Source: Desulfobulbaceae bacterium UBA2775
GTDB taxonomy: Bacteria > Desulfobacterota > Desulfobulbia > Desulfobulbales > Desulfocapsaceae
Length of the DNA: 10,010 nt
NCBI GenBank assembly: GCA_002352445.1
Contig: DEIL01000093.1
Span: 1-10,010 of the forward strand
Reading direction: 5' to 3'
Each line of letters begins with the position of its first letter. Position 1 is the stretch's first letter. Below, in pieces: positions 1 through 6,010 of this stretch. Position numbers and translations under genes: made by a program. The notes under the pieces were generated by a model, which saw only the letters and a list, made by a program, of their open reading frames with translations, was not told where the DNA came from and made no database searches.

Positions 1-185
1 ACCTTGGCTGTATGGTGAGCTTTTTTATAAGCATTTTCATCAAATGTATCGCCATCTTCTACCGGCTCTGGGATGGGGCCAAAATCAGCCAGGGATTTCA
101 CCTCTATCGCCACATCTTTCAAAATTTCTTTGAATTCAGCAAGTTTATTTTTATTTTGAGTTGCAATAACAAGCATTTGAATCAT
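1..185 (-). CDS. rdgB: XTP/dITP pyrophosphatase RdgB/HAM1 (N-terminal part, runs off the window)
   Basis: This is the first 61 codons of a non-canonical purine NTP pyrophosphatase, which hydrolyses dITP, XTP and related nucleotides to monophosphates and so keeps deaminated purines out of DNA and RNA. The visible part has the family's nucleotide-binding start (MLVIATQNKNKLAEF, with T9, N11 and K14) and the conserved acidic segment EDGDTFDENA at residues 43-52. The catalytic middle and the C-terminus lie beyond position 1. The start at 185 is preferred because its ATG overlaps the TGA stop of queH in an ATGA arrangement and has TTGG about 5 bases upstream; the next ATG (176) is further from any ribosome-binding sequence. 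The overlap implies translational coupling to queH. The gene is complete up to the window edge, with no sign of damage. Confidence 0.88.
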   Translation of the reverse strand, partial: MIQMLVIATQNKNKLAEFKEILKDVAIEVKSLADFGPIPEPVEDGDTFDENAYKKAHHTAK

Positions 186-736
186 TTTTCCAACCTGTTT
201 TTTCTGAAAGTTTTATCATACCTTTCCTGCTCACTGTAAATGCAGCCGCAGTAAGGTTGTCTGTACATATTACGTTTTATCGATTCATCGATAGCTATTT
301 GCCACCCTGCCCTGAAGTCTTCATAGTAAAAATGGAGAGAATACTGCCTTGAGAGCTCTTCACAGATAGATCTTATCTCCCGGTGATTCTGATATTTACT
401 GTAAAGAAGTGTTGTTGAGAAGGATTCAAAACCTTCTTTTTTTGCCTTTTGAGCTGTTTTCTCAAGTCGATCCCGGTAACAGTAAGAACATCGCCTGTCC
501 TCGTTATTTACAACACCCCTTAGAAAGCCGATAAGACCATAATTTTTATTTAAAAAAATCGGTATCCCTGTCTCTTTAGAGTATTCGTCAGCGGTGCGAA
601 GTCTGCGTCTGAATTCTTTATAGGGGTGAATGTTCGGGTTATAAAAATAACCGCTTAAAGAAACACCCTTTTGCTGCAGGCTGCTGACAGGAAAGATAGC
701 ACAGGGACCGCAGCAGATATGAAGAAGAAGGTTCAT
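182..736 (-). CDS. queH: Epoxyqueuosine reductase QueH
   Basis: QueH catalyses the last step of queuosine synthesis, reducing epoxyqueuosine to queuosine at position 34 of GUN-anticodon tRNAs. It is a metal-dependent enzyme unrelated to the cobalamin enzyme QueG. The 184 residues match the usual family length. Diagnostic cysteines are visible: HICCGPC at residues 6-12, RCSYCYRDR at 82-90 and PYCGC at 161-165. In the family, the CC pair and the CxxC pair hold an iron-sulfur cluster, and the CxC near the C-terminus helps bind a second metal. NPNIHP (33-38) and the TTLLYSKYQ segment (108-116) are also typical. The gene lies 72 bases downstream of the sigma-54 activator and overlaps rdgB by 4 bases. 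The gap holds a 6-bp stem (753-770, TGCGGG/CCCGCA) and a TGnTATAAT-like motif only 3 bases before the ATG, too close to be an ordinary promoter for this start. Confidence 0.9.
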   Translation of the reverse strand: MNLLLHICCGPCAIFPVSSLQQKGVSLSGYFYNPNIHPYKEFRRRLRTADEYSKETGIPIFLNKNYGLIGFLRGVVNNEDRRCSYCYRDRLEKTAQKAKKEGFESFSTTLLYSKYQNHREIRSICEELSRQYSLHFYYEDFRAGWQIAIDESIKRNMYRQPYCGCIYSEQERYDKTFRKNRLEK

Positions 737-808
737 TTAATTATAGCACCAATGCGGGTCAAGGCCCGCAACCCAAGGTTATTCATTACAGATTTATGGC
801 GTAACCCG

Positions 809-2362
809 TTAGATTTTAAATTTTTTTGGGTCTATTTTATACCGGTGGATCTTGTAGTTTATAATCCGTAAACTGGTATCAAGGTCTTTGGCCGTTCTGG
901 TCTGGTTTCCGTTGTTTCTTTTTAACCCTTCAATTATGAGTTCTTTTTCAAAATTTTCAACCGTAACCGCTAATGAAAGTGGTTTTACCTTGCCTGTTGA
1001 CTCAGCAGTTTGCAAAGACGGAGGCAGGTGAATGCCTTTTATCGAGTTATCATCACAGATTAAAACAGCTCGTTCCATACAGTTTTGAAGCTCCCTTACA
1101 TTTCCCGGCCAGTGATACTGTATAAGCAAGTCAATTGCCGAGGTTGAAATCCGTCCTATTTTTTTTTTATTTTCTTTTGTATATTTACCCAGGAAGAACT
1201 CAGCCAGAAGGAGGATGTCAGTTCTGCGTTCACGTAAAGGGGGGAGGTAAACCGGGAAGACATTGAGTCGGTAGTAGAGGTCTTCACGGAAATTTCCATC
1301 GCCAACGGCCTTCTCAAGGTCACGATTAGTCGCGGCTACGAGGCGGACATCACAGGTAATCTGCCTGGCTGAACCAAGTCGTTGGAAGGATCGCTCCTGC
1401 ACAACACCAAGTAGTTTGACCTGCACTGAATTGCTGATCTCACCTATTTCGTCTAGAAAAAGAGTGCCGCCTTCAGCCTGTTCAAATCTACCGATTTTCT
1501 GTTTAATGGCTCCTGTAAAAGAACCCTTTTCGTGACCAAACAGTTCGCTTTCCAGGAGTGTCTCCGGAAGTGCAGAGCAGTTAACAACCACAAAAGGGTT
1601 AGCTTTTCTTTTGCCGTTATAGTGCAAGGCCTTTGCTACAAGGGTTTTTCCGGTACCTGACTCTCCTCTTAGAAGTACGGTTGCATTTGAATCGACAACC
1701 CGGTGGATCATTTCATAAACATTCTGCATTTTCACAGAATTACCTATGATATCATTAATTTTATTTTTTTCTGAAAGCTCCCTTTTCAGCTTTAGATTTT
1801 CTGTAAAAAGTTCTTCTGTTTCTCTATTTACCTTTTGTACCCGAACCACCGTTTGAGCAATAATTGTGCTCAGCACTGTAAGAAATTGTAAATCGATATT
1901 AGCCTGCTCTGTAATACCGTCGGGGTATATCCTGTCAACACTCAAAGCACCTATTACGTTGTGACCAGCTTTTATCGGAACACATAGAAAAGATCTTTTT
2001 TGTTCTGCCAGATTGCCACGCGCCCGTGTTTTGTTGAGAAAGAGCGGCTCTTCGGCAATTTGGGGTACCATTATTGGTTCACCAGTGGCAACCACTCTGC
2101 CTGTGACACCCTCCCCTATACGGTATTTTCCACGTTTACGACCTTCTGCCGATATGCCGTGGGCTACCTCTATTTCAAGCTTTCCTGTCAAAGGGTTGAC
2201 GATTGAAACTGTGCCATTTTCCATTCCCTTTGTTTCAGCAAGAATCTGCATAGTTTTTTTGAGGCAGACACTTAATTCAAGAGAAGAAGCCAACTGCCTG
2301 GTTATGGTATAAAGTGCCGTCAGGTCTTCGAGCTGTGTAGAAATATCACTTTTGTATGACAT
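809..2362 (-). CDS. Sigma-54-dependent activator, GAF-AAA+-Fis architecture (NifA-like)
   Basis: This is a 517-residue bacterial enhancer-binding protein. Order of parts: a GAF sensor domain (about 15-175, with GEGVTGRVVATGEPIMVP and the FLCVPI...GALSVDR core), a charged coiled-coil linker (about 176-205), an AAA+ ATPase (about 205-440) and a C-terminal Fis-type helix-turn-helix (about 484-510). Walker A is GESGTGKT (233-240), Walker B is the LFLDEIGE segment (301-308), sensor I ATNRDL is at 344-349, the arginine-finger region runs from FREDLYYRLNVFP to PPLRERR (358-380), and WPGNVREL is at 418-425. The loop that contacts sigma-54 reads GSFTGA (280-285) instead of the usual GAFTGA. The architecture matches NifA and relatives, but no nif gene is nearby, and the linker lacks an obvious NifA cysteine pair, so the target is unknown. 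It is the first gene of the visible minus-strand group leading to queH and rdgB. Only a weak ribosome-binding sequence precedes the ATG. Confidence 0.9.
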   Translation of the reverse strand: MSYKSDISTQLEDLTALYTITRQLASSLELSVCLKKTMQILAETKGMENGTVSIVNPLTGKLEIEVAHGISAEGRKRGKYRIGEGVTGRVVATGEPIMVPQIAEEPLFLNKTRARGNLAEQKRSFLCVPIKAGHNVIGALSVDRIYPDGITEQANIDLQFLTVLSTIIAQTVVRVQKVNRETEELFTENLKLKRELSEKNKINDIIGNSVKMQNVYEMIHRVVDSNATVLLRGESGTGKTLVAKALHYNGKRKANPFVVVNCSALPETLLESELFGHEKGSFTGAIKQKIGRFEQAEGGTLFLDEIGEISNSVQVKLLGVVQERSFQRLGSARQITCDVRLVAATNRDLEKAVGDGNFREDLYYRLNVFPVYLPPLRERRTDILLLAEFFLGKYTKENKKKIGRISTSAIDLLIQYHWPGNVRELQNCMERAVLICDDNSIKGIHLPPSLQTAESTGKVKPLSLAVTVENFEKELIIEGLKRNNGNQTRTAKDLDTSLRIINYKIHRYKIDPKKFKI

Positions 2363-2498
2363 TATTGCAAGAAAAGTTGGATTGTGAAATTGACTCCATT
2401 TTGAGTGAGGGGATTATAACAAACAAATAACGGTTAATCGAAATAATATTACAAATTCGTGCGGGGTTGGAAAACTTTAATCCCAACTTCTCATATTG

Positions 2499-2527
2499 TT
2501 GACAATCTTTATTTCTAATGGTATGTA
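2499..2527 (+). promoter_or_regulatory. Promoter for the tRNA-Ser genes
   Basis: A consensus -35 box TTGACA (2499-2504) is separated by 17 bases from a weaker -10 box TATGTA (2522-2527). The expected start site near 2534 lies just before the mature 5' end of tRNA-Ser(UGA) at 2537. The spacing and position suit a stable-RNA promoter. Confidence 0.55.
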
Positions 2528-2536
2528 GACCACTTC

Positions 2537-2622
2537 GGAGGAATGGCCGAGTGGTTTAAGGCGGCGGTCTTGAAAACCGTTGTACGAAAGTACCGTGGGT
2601 TCGAATCCTACTTCCTCCGCCA
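2537..2622 (+). tRNA. tRNA-Ser (anticodon UGA)
   Basis: The acceptor stem GGAGGAA pairs with TTCCTCC, followed by discriminator G and an encoded CCA. The anticodon loop CTTGAAA gives UGA, reading UCA and related UCN serine codons. A long variable arm (GTAC GAAA GTAC) and the T-loop GGTTCGAATCC confirm a type II serine tRNA of 86 nt. Confidence 0.95.
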
Positions 2623-2735
2623 CTCTGTTTATTAATTAAAGGTATAGTATTACTAATTATATTTCAATTTATTAATCATTGTGGTAACGAGGTATTTATA
2701 CCCTGGAAAGGGGCTATGTTGATTTTGTGGGGTTA

Positions 2736-2827
<92 letters not shown>

Positions 2828-2835
2828 CAAAGATA

Positions 2836-2877
2836 AAAAGGGCAGATATTTTTTATAATATCTGCCCTTTTCTTTTT
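2836..2877. terminator. Hairpin terminator after tRNA-Ser(GCU), probably bidirectional
   Basis: A 15-bp perfect stem, AAAAGGGCAGATATT (2836-2850) against AATATCTGCCCTTTT (2857-2871), has a 6-base loop and is followed on the plus strand by a T-rich tail (TCTTTTT). On the minus strand the stem is followed by TTTTATCTTT, so it can also end transcription coming from the SH3 gene at 2952. Confidence 0.85.
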
Positions 2878-2951
2878 AAAGAGTCGTGAAAACCGAGAAA
2901 AATATTTAAAATAATGAGTTACGTATGGTTGCGTGTACTCTTGAAATTTTT

Positions 2952-3440
2952 TCAATATCCCCATAAAAGACTTCGTTTGATCCAACCCTCCAGGCCTGAC
3001 TCATGTTTAACCTTAACCCAGCCAGATTTTTGTTCGATAGTTGAAAAAACAACCCCATAATAGGCTTTACCAACAATCTTTTTCCCGGTTCCTGGTTCTT
3101 TTCGGATATTAATCTTTTGATCCGTATTGCGGTTCGCTTTGACTATCATCTGAGGTTTACTGAGTAATAGTTTGCGATATATCCACCCTGAATCACCTTC
3201 GAAATCTTTTACCTTAACCCACTTCCCTTTTTTCTTTAAAACCTGCAGTGGGAAGCCATCTCCGTACTCCCACCTAACATTATACTTTTGACCAGGCCCG
3301 CTTCGCAGGTTTACCTTGTTCCCGTTAACGCTTAACATTTCCGCTATAGCCGTGTAAGGTAAGGAAAACATAATAGAAAACAGTATAATTAGCAGAAGGA
3401 GACGGGAATGCACACTCATTCTAAACGGAGTATTTTTCAT
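2952..3440 (-). CDS. Exported protein with two bacterial SH3 (SH3b-type) domains
   Basis: This 162-residue protein starts with a signal peptide: basic residues up to R13, a hydrophobic core at about 14-29, and a likely signal peptidase I site after A33 (AIA|EM). Two SH3b-like repeats follow. The first (about 36-97) contains VNLRSGPGQKYNVRW and ends in GWIYRKLL; the second (about 98-162) contains INIRKEPGTGKKIVG and ends in GWIKRSLLWGY. Such modules usually sit in the periplasm or cell envelope, often associated with peptidoglycan or ligand binding. No catalytic domain is present, so this is a stand-alone binding protein of unknown partner. It lies 121 bases downstream of parB on the same strand. 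The start shows no clear Shine-Dalgarno sequence; an in-frame ATG at codon 8 is an alternative that keeps the signal peptide. Confidence 0.82.
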   Translation of the reverse strand: MKNTPFRMSVHSRLLLLIILFSIMFSLPYTAIAEMLSVNGNKVNLRSGPGQKYNVRWEYGDGFPLQVLKKKGKWVKVKDFEGDSGWIYRKLLLSKPQMIVKANRNTDQKINIRKEPGTGKKIVGKAYYGVVFSTIEQKSGWVKVKHESGLEGWIKRSLLWGY

Positions 3441-3496
3441 AATTTTTTTTTAAATAGCTGAAAACCTTTTTGATCTGAAATGGTGGTAGTGTTTTA

Positions 3497-3524
3497 TCGA
3501 AGCTTTGTCCGGATAAAGGCTCGA
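3497..3524. other. Imperfect 28-bp palindrome between parB and the SH3 gene
   Basis: A quasi-palindrome centred on TCCGGA, with outer TCGA arms on both sides, fills much of the gap downstream of parB. It could form a hairpin in the transcript, but neither strand shows a clean T-run behind it, so I do not call it an intrinsic terminator. It might be a weak attenuator or a protein-binding site. Confidence 0.3.
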
Positions 3525-3561
3525 AACCCTATACGAAAGTCTATCTTGAAAAATTGGAAAA

Positions 3562-4428
3562 TCACGACGGCACTAAAAGACTGACGAGTCTTTCCAAGTC
3601 ATCAAGTGAATAATACTCTACCTCAATTTTACCTCTATTGCCATTTTGGTTTATAGCAACTTTTGAGTTTAGTCTGTTGGTTAGTTGAGTTGTCAGGGCT
3701 TTTGTGTAGGACTCGGGAATCGCCTCTTTATCAACTGAACTCTGGGTCTTGTTGATTGAATTATGTGCAGCTGTTAATTTTCTGATCATCTTCTCGGTTT
3801 GGCGAACTGACCAACCGTTCTTTACAATCGTGTTCCTGAGTTCCTGCATGTTAAGGGGATCATCAATGAGTTTGATTAGAGCTCTACCGTGCCCCTCAGT
3901 TAATGCACCGCTAATTATATCCCCCTGGATTTGTGCAGGAAGTTTGAGTAATCTCAGCAGGTTAGTGACTGTTGATCGCTGTTTCCCCACCTTTTTAGCG
4001 GCTTCTTCCTGGGTGTAAGAAAATTTATCAATCAGGTTTCTGTAGGCTTGAGCTTCCTCAATTGGATTTAAGTCTGTGCGTTGCACGTTCTCAATAAGCG
4101 CAAGTTCCAGTAAGGAATCATTATTTTCTATATCTCTTATTACTACCGGGACTTGGGTAAGGCCTGCAAGCTTAGATGCCCTGAGGCGTCTCTCCCCTGC
4201 TACCAATTCATAAGTACCTTTACTATCTGTATTTATGACTATGAGAGGTTGAATTACGCCATTTTCCTTTATAGAATCAGCTAAACCGTTCAACTCTTCT
4301 TTCTTAAAATGGACTCTCGGTTGATGTTTATTTGGGGTAATTGATCCAATGTCACACTTGAAATATCTCTCTTCTTCATCTCCAAAGAGGAGCCCTACGC
4401 CCTGCCCTAACCCGGTTTTTTTTGCCAT
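3562..4428 (-). CDS. parB: Chromosome-partitioning protein ParB (Spo0J family)
   Basis: ParB is a CTP-dependent DNA clamp that loads at parS sites and works with ParA to segregate the chromosome origin. The 288 residues are a normal length. The N-terminal CTPase domain shows GERRLRAS (78-85) and ENVQR (113-117), both conserved nucleotide-binding boxes. The helix-turn-helix that reads parS lies at about 138-164 (TQEEAAKKVGKQRSTVTNLLRLL), followed by TEGHGRAL (177-184). A variable linker (about 220-245) leads to the C-terminal dimerisation segment ending in YYSLDDLERLVSLL. The extreme N-terminus (KKTGLGQGVGLLFG) is of the type that stimulates the ParA ATPase. It starts 6 bases after the parA stop, with an AAGGA ribosome-binding sequence inside the end of parA, so the two are co-translated. 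A perfect target site is at 5977-5992. Confidence 0.95.
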   Translation of the reverse strand: MAKKTGLGQGVGLLFGDEEERYFKCDIGSITPNKHQPRVHFKKEELNGLADSIKENGVIQPLIVINTDSKGTYELVAGERRLRASKLAGLTQVPVVIRDIENNDSLLELALIENVQRTDLNPIEEAQAYRNLIDKFSYTQEEAAKKVGKQRSTVTNLLRLLKLPAQIQGDIISGALTEGHGRALIKLIDDPLNMQELRNTIVKNGWSVRQTEKMIRKLTAAHNSINKTQSSVDKEAIPESYTKALTTQLTNRLNSKVAINQNGNRGKIEVEYYSLDDLERLVSLLVPS

Positions 4429-4434
4429 ATTAAA

Positions 4435-5208
4435 TTATCCTTGCCTTTTTAAAAATTCCGAGGAAAGTTTTATGTAGGATGCTGCCCCCGTCGACTTAAT
4501 ATCGTAATCAATAATTGTCTGGCCGTGACTTGGGCATTCACTTAAGCGAACATTCCTGGGAATTGATGTTTTAAAGAGTTGATCGCTGAAATGTTTCTTG
4601 ATTTCAGCTGCCACTTGGTGTGTAAGTCTATTTCTTTTATCAAACATGGTCAGTACCAGTCCTTCAATATAAAGATCACTGTTAAAATATTTTTTAACAG
4701 ACCGAACACTGTTTATGAGCCTGGCCAACCCCTCCATGGCAAAGTACTCGCATTGCATAGGTATCAGTACAGATGATGCCGCAGTTAAGGCATTGAGGGT
4801 CAGAAGCCCAAGGGACGGTGGGCAGTCTATGATTATAAAATCATATTGATCTCTAAACGGCTGCAAAATAGTGTGTAACTTGTATTCCCGCCGATCCAGT
4901 GAAATAAGCTCTAGTTCAGCCGCTACCAGGTCTATGTTTGAGGGTATCAGGGAGAGGTTCTTCACCTCGGTCTTAATAACTTCAGGATCAGGTTCCCTGT
5001 CAGTGTACATATGGTAGAGGTGGTTGTTGGGGTGTTTCAATGTACTCACCCCTACTCCGCTTGTTGCGTTCCCCTGCGGGTCTGAATCAACAAGAAGAAT
5101 TTTTTTTCGTTTTCTGGCTAAGCCAGCAGCTAGATTTATTGATGTAGTTGTCTTGCCGACACCACCTTTTTGGTTGGCAACTGCAATAATTTTTCCGAGT
5201 CTTGCCAT
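4435..5208 (-). CDS. parA: Chromosome-partitioning ATPase ParA (Soj family)
   Basis: ParA is the nucleoid-bound ATPase whose gradient moves ParB-parS complexes. From the chosen start the protein is 257 residues: MARLGKIIAVANQKGGVGKTT, with the deviant Walker A KGGVGKTT at 14-21, the A' motif VDSDPQGN and Walker B FIIIDCPPSLG further on. It has no N-terminal DNA-binding extension, which places it with chromosomal Soj rather than plasmid P1-type ParA. An upstream in-frame ATG at 5265 would add 19 hydrophobic residues before the conserved start. I prefer 5208 because AAAGGA lies 9 bases before it, while the intermediate ATG at 5217 abuts that same sequence. It is the first gene of a parA-parB pair; the mnmG/rsmG genes that often precede it in other bacteria are absent here. 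Confidence 0.95.
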   Translation of the reverse strand: MARLGKIIAVANQKGGVGKTTTSINLAAGLARKRKKILLVDSDPQGNATSGVGVSTLKHPNNHLYHMYTDREPDPEVIKTEVKNLSLIPSNIDLVAAELELISLDRREYKLHTILQPFRDQYDFIIIDCPPSLGLLTLNALTAASSVLIPMQCEYFAMEGLARLINSVRSVKKYFNSDLYIEGLVLTMFDKRNRLTHQVAAEIKKHFSDQLFKTSIPRNVRLSECPSHGQTIIDYDIKSTGAASYIKLSSEFLKRQG

Positions 5209-5291
5209 TATTTGCATTCCTTTGTTATTAAATCTAACCCCGATTAACGGGAAAAAGCAGAGCATCTACACCCAGCAGGATGAAGGGGATA

Positions 5292-5381
5292 AGTACCTTG
5301 GCTGTATATTTAACCACTTAATTCCAAAATACATTCCTCAATTTCTTGTTTTTTATTACAGAAATTCTGGGGTAAGGTACT
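5292..5381. repeat. 90-bp inverted-repeat element (MITE-like), copy A
   Basis: The ends form an inverted repeat, AGTACCTT (5292-5299) and AAGGTACT (5374-5381). The right part, 5326-5384, matches the reverse complement of 9952-10010 at 50 of 59 positions, with 8 of the 9 differences being transitions. This shows a dispersed repeat family with diverged copies. It codes for nothing visible. It sits 83 bases upstream of parA. Confidence 0.65.
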
Positions 5382-5580
5382 AAACATCAGCGGTTTTGCT
5401 CTATCCAGCCATTTTAACTTTGTTGCAGTGGTTGGCAGCAATTTTTTTTAAGCAAGACTCATTATCTATACCATTCTTGTTTTGCAGAGGCCGCGGAACT
5501 GAAAAAAGCTATCCAGTCACCAATTTTTGAGGCAACGACAACAAAGTACATAAAAAATATTTAAAAATCTCTAAAAAACG

Positions 5581-5699
5581 TATGCACAGCCATTTTTGTT
5601 AAAAAATAGCCCCAAAATTTTAAAACTCGGGCCAGGAGGCTGTCCCGGAGTGCGCTTTTTTTCTCAAATCGAGATTCTCCGGAAAAATATGCACAGCCA
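5581..5699. repeat. 119-bp segment bracketed by 12-bp direct repeats
   Basis: TATGCACAGCCA occurs at 5581-5592 and again at 5688-5699. The segment between contains a GC-richer stretch and an inverted pair CCGGAG (5645-5650) / CTCCGG (5677-5682). The right copy is followed directly by TTAGTACCT (5701-5709), the same end sequence as the 5292 and 9952 repeats, so this may be the rest of a third, decayed copy of that family. Confidence 0.35.
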
Positions 5700-5901
5700 C
5701 TTAGTACCTATCCAAACATTTGAATAATTCCGATTTAATCGGGTCAGGTGATATTGCGAGCATTACTTTTATGAAAACAGCGAAGAGTTTTTGGAAATGA
5801 ATTTTCGGAAAGCCCCTGGGCTATGCCTGTTTTTCCAGAATCTTGCTTGAATCGAGCCTACAATCTTTAATTGAATTTAAACAGCGAGCGTAAGTTTTTA
5901 C

Positions 5902-5917
5902 AATTTCATGTGAAACA
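5902..5917. promoter_or_regulatory. Degenerate parS-like site
   Basis: AATTTCATGTGAAACA matches 13 of 16 bases of the parS consensus; it differs at the two outer left bases and has T for C in the centre. It lies 75 bases from the perfect site, so it may be a weak secondary ParB site. Confidence 0.45.
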
Positions 5918-5976
5918 ATTTCTTGCGTTTTAATAAAAAATCGGATTAGGATTGCTGTTGAACAGACTTATCCGCG

Positions 5977-5992
5977 TGTTTCACGTGAAACA
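5977..5992. promoter_or_regulatory. parS centromere site (ParB-binding)
   Basis: TGTTTCACGTGAAACA is a perfect 16-bp palindrome equal to the bacterial parS consensus. ParB encoded at 3562-4428 is the expected binder. It ends 18 bases before the nadB start codon, so a ParB complex here would cover the nadB leader and possibly its promoter. Confidence 0.93.
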
Positions 5993-6010
5993 TTTTCTTC
6001 TGGGGTTTTT

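Larger units (their letters stand above)
5209..6010. other. Gene-free intergenic region between divergent parA and nadB
   Basis: About 800 bases with no convincing reading frame on either strand. It contains the repeat element (5292-5381), two copies of TATGCACAGCCA (5581 and 5688) bracketing a GC-richer stretch, and degenerate and perfect parS sites near the nadB end. I found no known structured RNA and no clear promoter for parA or nadB. Much of it looks like decayed mobile or repeat sequence. Confidence 0.6.

Noticed and set aside
1..13. ACCTTGGCTGTAT at the very start recurs exactly at 5295-5307, inside the parA-upstream repeat element
   Set aside because: The first copy lies within rdgB where it encodes conserved residues, and a single 13-base match is expected by chance in 10 kb when both strands are considered. 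No flanking similarity continues.
740..745. Extended -10 (TGnTATAAT) on the minus strand in front of queH
   Set aside because: It lies 3 bases from the queH start codon, so transcription would begin inside the gene; no matching -35 box at 17 bases.
5209..5265. Upstream ATG at 5265 extending ParA by 19 residues
   Set aside because: The extra residues are unlike Soj N-termini and the good ribosome-binding sequence is placed for the ATG at 5208.
5966..5975. TTATCCGCG beside parS as a DnaA box marking an origin
   Set aside because: It differs from TTATCCACA at two positions and no cluster of boxes or dnaA gene is nearby.
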